Position numbers and translations under genes: made by a program
Shown: piece after piece, positions 1-4,723 of the stretch
How positions within the stretch are numbered: position 1 is the stretch's first letter
Layout of the letters: each line of letters starts with the position of its first letter
Notes under the pieces: generated by a model
Told to the model about the DNA's origin: nothing
What the model saw: only the letters and a program-made list of their open reading frames with translations
Database searches by the model: none
Assembly: GCA_030614585.1 (NCBI GenBank)
Contig: JAUWTT010000342.1
Coordinates: 1-5,236, forward strand
From: Acidobacteriota bacterium
GTDB taxonomy: Bacteria; Acidobacteriota; UBA6911; RPQK01; JAPXNP01
Direction of reading: 5' to 3'
Length of the DNA: 5,236 nucleotides

Positions 1-90
1 CGGATGAAGGCGACCAGGCGAAGTCACCCCTGATCTGCGAGCTTCATATCGTCCCGTGGCGCGAGACTCGGAGGAAGGTTTTGGCGCCAA

Positions 91-222
91 CCCAGGGCTC
101 ACGGGTCTGTTGTCCAAAAGGATTCTTCTGGAATGTGCCGCCCATACAGGGCTCGCGATTTGAGCTGTGCGGTTGACCCAGGGCTGCCGCCCTGGGCTTA
201 CACATATGCCCCCTTCAGGGGC
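91..222. repeat. Alternating GC-rich hairpin series in the gene-free left flank
   Basis: Two hairpin types alternate here. The first type appears as a left arm only, CCCAGGGCT at 91-99, and as a complete copy at 177-196: CCCAGGGC, loop TGCC, GCCCTGGG, a perfect 8-bp stem. The second type appears at 140-152 (GCCC, loop ATACA, GGGC) and at 208-222 (GCCCC, loop CTTCA, GGGGC); both copies follow an ATGTGCC or ATATGCC sequence. I recall similar alternating CCCAGGGCT and CCCCTTCAGGGGC elements from intergenic DNA of planctomycetes and other environmental bacteria, but I cannot confirm this by search. The elements look decayed: the first copy has lost its right arm. No transposase is visible. Positions 1-90 and 223-281 show nothing else that I recognise. 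Confidence 0.6.
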
Positions 223-281
223 AGGCACCGGGGATATACCTGATGGCGCGATACCACGCTCTGACTCGGTTGGTATGGCCT

Positions 282-308
282 CCTCCTTCGCGCTTCGAGC
301 TATGGAGG
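282..308 (+). repeat. 27-nt hairpin repeat unit, copy 1
   Basis: This is an imperfect palindrome with outer arms CCTCC and GGAGG and an inner stem around the loop TTC. It differs from the apparent consensus (copy at 1056-1082) by one T-to-G change in the inner arm (GCGC instead of GCTC). It is followed after exactly six bases (ACAGGT) by a heptamer array. The same arrangement and orientation occur at the other two copies, so hairpin and array look like one composite element. Confidence 0.8.
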
Positions 309-314
309 ACAGGT

Positions 315-363
315 CCGGCATCCGGTATCTGGTATCTGGTATCTGGTATCTGGTTTCTGACAC
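315..363 (+). repeat. Heptanucleotide tandem array A (CTGGTAT type)
   Basis: Seven units lie in strict 7-bp phase from position 315: CCGGCAT, CCGGTAT, CTGGTAT three times, CTGGTTT and a degenerate CTGACAC. Because 7 is not a multiple of 3 and the units are near-identical, this is not coding sequence. The array ends at 363, directly beside the stop codon (364-366) of the minus-strand gene, so it occupies the whole immediate 3' flank of that gene. Confidence 0.9.
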
Positions 364-708
364 CTATCGATTCTGGGCATTCAAGAGTGCCGACACGACC
401 TCCTCCATCTCCATCATCTGTCCCCTGGTATTAACCTGCTCGAAGTACTCGTGCAACCCCACATTTTCAACGAAATCCTCAAACCGCTGGGCAACCTCTT
501 TGTTCGGCATCTTCCAAGCAGCAAGGAAATCGTACCCGGACGAATGCGATGTATCCCCGTCGTTAGAAGCAAACCCGAGGGCCTCAACACCCGACTGAAG
601 CTGTTGTTGCAGCCCGGCGAGGAGCTTATCCATCCAAGCCTTCCTGTCGCCTTGAGAAAGTTTGAGCCAAGCGGGGCGAAACCTCCATAACTCAACGTAA
701 AGGTACAT
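364..708 (-). CDS. Small DUF6616-like protein of unknown function
   Basis: This gene encodes a 114-residue soluble protein starting MYLYVELWRFRPAWLKLS. I chose the ATG at 708 because an AGGAGAT Shine-Dalgarno sits six bases upstream (715-721); a longer reading from a TTG at 726 would place that ribosome site inside the gene. From memory the protein resembles the DUF6616 family: an N-terminal YxYVELW strand, the PAWLKLS segment, a central HSSGYDFLAAWKMP stretch (about residues 55-68), and a C-terminal EYFEQVNTRGQM helix (about 88-99). It has no signal peptide, membrane segment or cysteine. The alternation of strands and helices would suit a small alpha/beta-barrel dimer, but that is inference. 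Family length (around 110 aa) fits a complete gene. It stands alone on the minus strand with its own promoter, flanked on both sides by repeat DNA. Its function is unknown. Confidence 0.85.
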   Translation of the reverse strand: MYLYVELWRFRPAWLKLSQGDRKAWMDKLLAGLQQQLQSGVEALGFASNDGDTSHSSGYDFLAAWKMPNKEVAQRFEDFVENVGLHEYFEQVNTRGQMMEMEEVVSALLNAQNR

Positions 709-714
709 CTCAGT

Positions 715-721
715 ATCTCCT
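715..721 (-). promoter_or_regulatory. Shine-Dalgarno for the DUF6616-like gene
   Basis: AGGAGAT on the minus strand lies six bases before the ATG at 708. It is the strongest ribosome-binding match near the gene and decides the start in favour of 708 over the in-frame TTG at 726. Confidence 0.85.
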
Positions 722-762
722 TTCAAATCGAATCCAGAATGGCTTACGAACAGAGTCGAAGA

Positions 763-791
763 CTTATAATTAATATGCTACAGAAAATCAA
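763..791 (-). promoter_or_regulatory. Sigma70-type promoter for the DUF6616-like gene
   Basis: On the minus strand, TTGATT (791-786, 4 of 6 to consensus) is followed after 17 bp by TATAAG (768-763, 5 of 6). The region is noticeably AT-rich compared with its surroundings. Transcription would begin near 756, giving a leader of about 50 nt before the start codon at 708. Confidence 0.7.
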
Positions 792-822
792 CAGTTGATG
801 GGAGCGTGAGCCATCTAACATT

Positions 823-892
823 CTTTGTCGTGAACTTAATCGTGAACTTCGTCGGAATCCGGGTGGACGAATCGACAAGGTCCACGACAAAG
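823..892. repeat. Long imperfect inverted repeat with internal direct repeats
   Basis: CTTTGTCGTG (823-832) is the exact reverse complement of CACGACAAAG (883-892). A second short stem, TCGTC (849-853) with GACGA (866-870), lies within it, so the whole could fold into one long interrupted hairpin. The left side carries TCGTGAACTT twice, 12 bp apart (828-837, 840-849). The right side carries CGACAAAG twice, also 12 bp apart (885-892, 897-904). It lies upstream of the minus-strand promoter and codes for nothing I can support. Confidence 0.7.
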
Positions 893-921
893 TTTGCGAC
901 AAAGGGTTTGGGAACTGGGAT

Positions 922-948
922 CCTCCTTCGCTCTTCAAGCTATGGAGG
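922..948 (+). repeat. 27-nt hairpin repeat unit, copy 2
   Basis: The outer arms CCTCC and GGAGG are intact. One G-to-A change in the inner arm (CAAGC instead of CGAGC) breaks one inner base pair. It is preceded by GGAACTGGGAT, which resembles the heptamer family of the downstream array, and is followed by the six-base linker ACAGGG and then CTGG-type repeats from 955. Confidence 0.8.
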
Positions 949-954
949 ACAGGG

Positions 955-1051
955 CTGGAGGCTGAAGGAACGACGAAGTTCGAACGACGAACGGGCTGGG
1001 GACTGGGATCTGGGAGCTAGGGGCTGGAGATCAAACCACTAAATCACTAAG
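955..1051 (+). repeat. Heptanucleotide array B (three unit families)
   Basis: After CTGGAGG at 955 and a one-base slip, twelve consecutive 7-bp units run in phase from 968 to 1051. They are GAACGAC, GAAGTTC, GAACGAC, GAACGGG, then CTGGGGA, CTGGGAT, CTGGGAG, CTAGGGG, CTGGAGA, then TCAAACC, ACTAAAT, CACTAAG. Three different unit families thus share the same period and phase. The right end runs into the next 27-nt hairpin unit at 1056. Confidence 0.75.
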
Positions 1052-1055
1052 ACAC

Positions 1056-1082
1056 CCTCCTTCGCTCTTCGAGCTATGGAGG
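1056..1082 (+). repeat. 27-nt hairpin repeat unit, copy 3
   Basis: This is the best-preserved copy. The outer stem CCTCC/GGAGG is perfect, the inner stem GCTC/GAGC closes a TTC loop, and between them three opposed bases on each side form only one pair. The linker GCAGGC (1083-1088) leads into the longest heptamer array. Copies 1 and 2 each differ from it by a single base. Confidence 0.85.
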
Positions 1083-1088
1083 GCAGGC

Positions 1089-1228
1089 CCGGCATCTGGA
1101 ATCTGGTACCTGGCATCCAGGATTTTCGATTGACGATTTTCGATTTTCGATTGGCGGTCCGGTATCTGGCATCTGGTATCCGGCATTTGTCATTTGACAC
1201 TTGTCATTTGACATTTGTCACTTGTCAC
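1089..1228 (+). repeat. Heptanucleotide array C: 20 units in unbroken phase
   Basis: Cut every seven bases from 1089, the sequence gives 20 units without a gap: CCGGCAT, CTGGAAT, CTGGTAC, CTGGCAT, CCAGGAT; then TTTCGAT, TGACGAT, TTTCGAT, TTTCGAT, TGGCGGT; then CCGGTAT, CTGGCAT, CTGGTAT, CCGGCAT; then TTGTCAT, TTGACAC, TTGTCAT, TTGACAT, TTGTCAC, TTGTCAC. Most units end in AT or AC. Three families are arranged in blocks, one of them (CTGGYAT) appearing twice around the TTTCGAT block. The array ends 91 bp before the kinase start, so the kinase promoter must lie within or just after it. Confidence 0.9.
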
Positions 1229-1252
1229 GGCTCGGCACAGCCTGGCGAAATC

Positions 1253-1261
1253 TGGTAAATT
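1253..1261 (+). promoter_or_regulatory. Weak candidate extended -10 for the kinase gene
   Basis: TGGTAAATT reads as an extended -10 (TG, one base, then TAAATT, 4 of 6 to TATAAT). There is no convincing -35 at 17 bp. TTGACA sequences occur in the preceding heptamers (1194, 1208), but none has a -10 at the right distance. This is the best that 1229-1319 offers, and I hold it loosely. Confidence 0.25.
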
Positions 1262-1319
1262 TGGAGTTACCCCTTTTGTATTCACAGGCATTGCACCCTT
1301 AAGGCAGGATTGGGGAAAG

Positions 1320-2801
1320 ATGAAGGATACCAAGACGCTCAAGCAGTACCTCGACCAGGCCGACGTAATCATTCTGGCGCTTGACACGGAGCAGCGGGTC
1401 AAACTCATCAACCAGAAAGGTTGCGAGGTCCTCAAACATACCCAGCATGAGATCATCGGGAAGAACTGGTTTGACCACTTCGTTCCCGAGAGACTCAGGG
1501 CTTCTGTCAAAGAGATCTTCTCAGAGATAGTGGAGGGAAAAGGTGAACACACCGAGTTCTTCGAGAATCCCGTAATAACCAGTGAAGGCGAAGAGCGGCT
1601 CGTCGCTTGGAGAAACGCAGTCCTTCGAAATGGACAAGGGGAAGTCACCGATGTTCTCAGCACGGGAGAGGACATCACGGTGCGACGGGAGACCGAGAAC
1701 GCACTCGTTGAAAGTGAAGCGACACTCCGCGCTATCCTCGAAACTTGCGTTGACGGCATCATAACAATCGATGCCGAAGGCTCTATTCTTTCCTTCAATC
1801 CGGCAGCGGTCCGAATCTTCGGCTACCAGCCTTATGAGGTGATTGGAGAGGCAGTGAAGATGCTGATGCCCGATCCCCATCATGGTCGGCACCCCGGCTA
1901 TATAAGACAGTTCCTCGAGACCAAGAAGACCAGGCTCATTGGAATCGGGCGAGAAGTGATCGGAAAAAGAAAGGATGGCACAACATTTCCCCTTTACCTC
2001 GCCGTCAGCGACGTGAATGTCCACGGGAGAAAGATGTTTGCCGGGATCGTTCGGGATTTGACCGACTTCAAAAAGATGCAGGATGAGATCATTCAGGCCC
2101 AGAAACTTGCTGCAATCGGTGAGATGGCAGCCTCCGTGGGACACGAGATCAAGAACCCCCTAGCAGGAATCAGCGGTGCTATTGAGATCCTCCGCGACAC
2201 CTTTGACGAGGGCGACTCACGCGTCCAAATCATGGACGACATCCTGAGTGAAGTAAAACGGCTCGACAATACGGTGCGGGACCTGCTTGCCTTCTCGAGG
2301 CCCTGGAACCCGGACACACAGTTCTGCAGCTTACAGGAGATTGTTGAGCGGGTTGCCCGTTCTTTTCAGGAACAGGAAGATCTTGCGGAAGTGAAATTCG
2401 CTTTCGGAAGTTCAATAAGGACTAAAGTTCGAGTCGATCCCTGGCTTTTTGAGAAGGTGCTCTGGAACGTTCTGGATAACGCTACAGATGCGATGCACAA
2501 CCAGGGAGAGATTAGTTTTAATCTGACCGAATCGCCTGGTTATGTAACTTTGTGCGTGCAAGATTCGGGTGACGGAGTTCCGGTGGAACACTTGAATGAT
2601 GTCTTCCGTCCGTTCTTCACAACCAAGAGTCGGGGGACAGGTTTGGGTTTGGCAATCTGCAAGAAGATCCTGGACGCGCACGGCGGAGCAATATCTCTTT
2701 TCAGTATCCCGCGGAAAGGAACCAAAGTGACGATTCGACTTCCCGTCGGCGTGGAGGAGCCGGCCGCAAGTACCCGGACAGGTGTCTCCCGAAGCTGGTA
2801 G
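1320..2801 (+). CDS. Soluble PAS-PAS sensor histidine kinase with FixL-like heme PAS
   Basis: This gene encodes a 493-residue cytoplasmic kinase with no membrane segment or signal peptide. Start: the ATG at 1320 has AGGA and GGGGA purine runs just upstream; an upstream TTG at 1215 would read through the heptamer array. PAS1 covers about residues 5-120 and PAS2 about 130-248. PAS2 has RHPGYI (His191) and IGIGR (Arg211), matching the proximal heme His200 and distal Arg220 of Bradyrhizobium FixL with identical 20-residue spacing. The HisKA domain carries GHEIKNPL with phosphoacceptor His275. The HATPase has the N box NVLDNATDAM (383-392), G1 DSGDG (415-419), F box FRPFFTTK (429-436) and G2 GTGLGLAI (439-446). 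There is no receiver domain. The kinase core is NtrB/FixL-like. Its likely partner is the NtrC-type regulator 379 bp downstream. Kinase identity is secure; heme binding is inference. Confidence 0.95.
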   Translation: MKDTKTLKQYLDQADVIILALDTEQRVKLINQKGCEVLKHTQHEIIGKNWFDHFVPERLRASVKEIFSEIVEGKGEHTEFFENPVITSEGEERLVAWRNAVLRNGQGEVTDVLSTGEDITVRRETENALVESEATLRAILETCVDGIITIDAEGSILSFNPAAVRIFGYQPYEVIGEAVKMLMPDPHHGRHPGYIRQFLETKKTRLIGIGREVIGKRKDGTTFPLYLAVSDVNVHGRKMFAGIVRDLTDFKKMQDEIIQAQKLAAIGEMAASVGHEIKNPLAGISGAIEILRDTFDEGDSRVQIMDDILSEVKRLDNTVRDLLAFSRPWNPDTQFCSLQEIVERVARSFQEQEDLAEVKFAFGSSIRTKVRVDPWLFEKVLWNVLDNATDAMHNQGEISFNLTESPGYVTLCVQDSGDGVPVEHLNDVFRPFFTTKSRGTGLGLAICKKILDAHGGAISLFSIPRKGTKVTIRLPVGVEEPAASTRTGVSRSW

Positions 2802-3073
2802 CGGTATTTGTGTTTCATCCGGCAACCAACCCGGTAATGTGACACCCGACAGTGGGCCATATAACCCAATACCTCAATTCACGCTCATCTTTCCCGCTGA
2901 AGGCGATTCCCTGCCTGAGTCAACTCCCTGGGGGCCAATCGAAAGGACTTCGGGGTCGGCGAACCGATGACAGTTCGTGCGTAAAGGCGAAGGATGCACA
3001 CAGCCTTGATGCCTCTCCGGTCAAGTCGCGGTGTCTGGAGTACGAACTTGATGCTTCATTGGAACAAAGTGAT
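2802..3073 (+). other. Intergenic stretch between kinase and regulator; possible upstream activator sites
   Basis: I see no convincing gene here. A reading frame from a GTG at 2852 has no Shine-Dalgarno, resembles nothing I know and would span the promoter. Possible regulator-binding elements are a small palindrome TCGG, CGAA, CCGA (2956-2967), about 150 bp upstream of the inferred sigma54 start, and the octamer CTTGATGC at 3005-3012 and 3047-3054, 42 bp apart (four helical turns). Another small inverted repeat is TGGG/CCCA (2853-2868). No T-tract terminator follows the kinase. Each element alone could be chance. Confidence 0.3.
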
Positions 3074-3109
3074 TTTCGGTCAGGCACCGAAATTGCTATG
3101 GCATTTCGG
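3074..3109. repeat. Overlapping inverted repeats of a TTTCGGT/ACCGAAA half-site
   Basis: TTTCGGT (3074-3080) and ACCGAAA (3086-3092) form a perfect 7-bp inverted repeat with a 5-bp centre. CCGAAAT (3087-3093) and ATTTCGG (3103-3109) form a second perfect 7-bp inverted repeat with a 9-bp centre, so the middle half-site is shared. TTTCGGTCAGG and TTTCGGACAGG are also direct repeats 30 bp apart (10 of 11 identical). A further TTCGGT and ACCG pair lies at 3119-3132. The candidate -24 and -12 elements fall in the two centres. As DNA this could be an operator; as RNA the two stems would be mutually exclusive. Confidence 0.65.
3082..3097 (+). promoter_or_regulatory. Candidate sigma54 (-24/-12) promoter for the response regulator gene
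   Basis: The sequence AGGCAC, five bases, TTGCT matches the consensus TGGCAC-N5-TTGCA at 9 of 11 fixed positions, with GG (3083-3084) and GC (3095-3096) at the invariant 12-bp spacing. Transcription would start near 3108, giving a leader of about 73 nt before the ATG at 3181. NtrC-family regulators activate such promoters, so autoregulation is the natural reading. I found no comparable site upstream of the kinase or the DksA-like gene. Confidence 0.6.
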
Positions 3110-3168
3110 ACAGGTAAGTTCGGTGGTTACCGTTTCAACCTCTATCAGTTGGCTGAATAAGTATACCC

Positions 3169-3174
3169 AGGTAG
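3169..3174 (+). promoter_or_regulatory. Shine-Dalgarno for the response regulator
   Basis: AGGTAG lies six bases before the ATG at 3181. It is moderate in strength but correctly placed, and it supports that start, as does the canonical receiver-domain beginning MKTVLVVDDE. Confidence 0.65.
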
Positions 3175-3180
3175 ATCGTA

Positions 3181-4572
3181 ATGAAGACAGTTCTTGTAGT
3201 TGACGACGAAAAGCTGGTTCGATGGTCGATTAGGCAGAAGCTCGAGTCAGCTGGATACCAAGTGTTCGAAGCGGATAGTTGCGAAGCTGCAAGGGCTCTG
3301 TTCAAAGAGAATCTGCCCGACCTGGTTACGCTGGACGTTCGTCTGCCCGACGGAAGCGGGCTGAAACTTCTCCTCGACATGAAGAAGTTTTCACCCAACG
3401 TCCCCGTCATTATGATCACGGCATATGGAGCCGTTGAAGATGCTGTGAAGGCTTTGAAAATCGGCGCATACGATTACCTCGAGAAGCCTATCAACTTTGA
3501 TCGATTGCTGCATTCGCTTCAAAACGCTGTTGAAACCGTTACGCTCAGGGAACAGGTAGCCCGCACCAGAAAAGAGGAAAGCAGCAGCCACTCTCTAGAG
3601 AGCATTATTGGCGTATCCGATCACATTCGATCGGTCAAGCAACTCGTGAGGAAGGTAGCCGTCAGTGAAGCCAGCACGATTCTTGTCCAGGGCGAGAGTG
3701 GAACCGGCAAGGAACTTGTGGCCAAGGCGCTGCACTACGAAAGCAACCGAAGCCGCCAGCCTTTCATGATCCTGAACTGCGCGGCCATTCCCGAACAACT
3801 TCTCGAAAGTGAGCTGTTTGGACACGAACGTGGTGCATTTACGGACGCCAAGGCCATGAAGAAGGGCTTGTTTGAGTTGGCGGACGGAGGTTCAATCTTC
3901 TTCGATGAAATCAGTGAGATGGCCATTAATCTTCAAGCCAAACTGCTGCGTGTCCTTGAAGATCAGACATTCCGAAGAATCGGTGGAATTAAAGACATCC
4001 AAGTGGATGTACGTGTGATCTGCGCCAGCAACAGGGACGTCGAGACGATCGCCGCAGAGGGAAAATTCCGTGAAGATCTTTTCTACCGGCTCTCGGTGAT
4101 TCCGATTACCATTGCGCCTCTGAGAGAGCGTCGAGACGACATCGCGGTGCTGATCGACCATTTTGTTGATTTCTACAACGCGCGATTCACCAAGTCGGCT
4201 CTGGGATTCACCGAAGAATCCCGGGCAGCCCTTGAAGCCTACGACTGGCCCGGGAACGTACGGGAGTTGAGGAACGCCGTTGAAAGAGCGATGATCCTTC
4301 AGGATGAGGGACTCCTGACGCTAGACCTTCTTCCGCTTCGCATTTCCGAATTCAAAGCAGACGGACGTCTCACAACCAGTAGCGGCACCTTCAGTATCCC
4401 CGAGGCGGGTATCGATTTATATGACGTTGAGAAGCGTCTTATTCAACAGGCTTTGAATCGTGCAGGAGGCAATCAGAGCAAAGCCTCCCGACTCCTTTCT
4501 ATCACCCGCGATACTCTCCGGTACAAGATGAAGAAGTACGGACTGCGAAAAGGCTTTTTGCAGGGCTCGTAG
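3181..4572 (+). CDS. NtrC-family sigma54-dependent response regulator
   Basis: This gene encodes a 463-residue complete three-domain activator. The receiver domain (about 1-120) has the acidic pair Asp8/Asp9, phosphoacceptor Asp52, Thr80 and Lys102. The AAA+ domain (about 141-375) has Walker A GESGTGKE (171-178), Walker B GSIFFDE (237-243), FREDLFYRL with putative arginine-finger residues (296-304), and WPGNVREL of sensor II (356-363). The sigma54-contact loop is GAFTDA (218-223) rather than the usual GAFTGA. The C-terminal Fis-type helix-turn-helix (about 412-455) includes NQSKASRLLSITRDTLRYKM. Its role would be phosphorylation by the upstream kinase, oligomerisation, and ATP-driven opening of sigma54 promoters. 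A candidate sigma54 promoter lies 85-100 bp upstream of its own start, suggesting autoregulation. The pairing is inferred from proximity; a FixJ-type partner, usual for FixL, is not seen. Length is typical and all key residues are present. Confidence 0.97.
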   Translation: MKTVLVVDDEKLVRWSIRQKLESAGYQVFEADSCEAARALFKENLPDLVTLDVRLPDGSGLKLLLDMKKFSPNVPVIMITAYGAVEDAVKALKIGAYDYLEKPINFDRLLHSLQNAVETVTLREQVARTRKEESSSHSLESIIGVSDHIRSVKQLVRKVAVSEASTILVQGESGTGKELVAKALHYESNRSRQPFMILNCAAIPEQLLESELFGHERGAFTDAKAMKKGLFELADGGSIFFDEISEMAINLQAKLLRVLEDQTFRRIGGIKDIQVDVRVICASNRDVETIAAEGKFREDLFYRLSVIPITIAPLRERRDDIAVLIDHFVDFYNARFTKSALGFTEESRAALEAYDWPGNVRELRNAVERAMILQDEGLLTLDLLPLRISEFKADGRLTTSSGTFSIPEAGIDLYDVEKRLIQQALNRAGGNQSKASRLLSITRDTLRYKMKKYGLRKGFLQGS

Positions 4573-4652
4573 CGACAATGGAATCTCAGGTTTTGTCCGG
4601 TGCCATTCCCTGGGATACGAGACGCCTACCTGGCTGTTTCCACATTCCGCAG

Positions 4653-4680
4653 TTGACCAAACAATTTCTCGGACTATAAT
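4653..4680 (+). promoter_or_regulatory. Strong sigma70-type promoter for the DksA-like gene
   Basis: TTGACC (4653-4658, 5 of 6) is followed after 16 bp by a perfect TATAAT (4675-4680). A start near 4687 would leave a leader of about 37 nt. This is the best housekeeping promoter in the window and argues that the DksA-like gene is expressed independently of the two-component system. The preceding 80 bp (4573-4652) show no clear intrinsic terminator for the regulator gene. Confidence 0.85.
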
Positions 4681-4710
4681 CTCTTGGGTTCATGAAGTGG
4701 CTTCGGATTC

Positions 4711-4718
4711 AGGGGGAG
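4711..4718 (+). promoter_or_regulatory. Shine-Dalgarno for the DksA-like gene
   Basis: AGGGGGAG ends five bases before the ATG at 4724. It chooses that start over an in-frame GTG at 4697, which lies upstream of the ribosome site and would add nine unlikely residues. Confidence 0.85.
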
Positions 4719-4723
4719 TCAAG

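Noticed and set aside
3..176. Plus-strand frame open from the window edge to a TGA at 174-176, possibly the 3' end of a gene
   Set aside because: Its second half runs through the hairpin repeats, the translation resembles nothing I know, and about 57 codons at this GC content can stay open by chance. More upstream sequence would decide.
167..598. Plus-strand 143-codon frame
   Set aside because: It runs through the hairpin series and the heptamer array and then antisense to the DUF6616-like gene, which has a ribosome site and promoter.
282..1228. CRISPR array
   Set aside because: The 27-nt units are too few and unevenly spaced (614 and 107 bp), with repetitive rather than unique sequence between them, and no cas gene is present.
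1194..1236. TTGACA sequences in the heptamers as -35 elements of the kinase promoter
   Set aside because: No -10 hexamer lies 16-18 bp downstream of either copy; they are explained by the repeat unit.
1232..1247. GGCAC followed by GGCG upstream of the kinase as a sigma54 site
   Set aside because: The -12 GC falls one base out of the required spacing and TTGC is absent.
1215..1319. N-terminal extension of the kinase from a TTG
   Set aside because: It starts inside the heptamer array and adds no domain; the ATG at 1320 has purine-rich ribosome-site sequence just upstream.
1190..2144. Two long minus-strand frames (about 200 codons each) opposite the kinase
   Set aside because: They are antisense shadows of a strongly supported kinase reading frame, with no family resemblance.
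2852..3160. 102-codon plus-strand frame between kinase and regulator
   Set aside because: It has a GTG start without a Shine-Dalgarno and no recognisable domain, and it overlaps the sigma54 promoter and inverted repeats.
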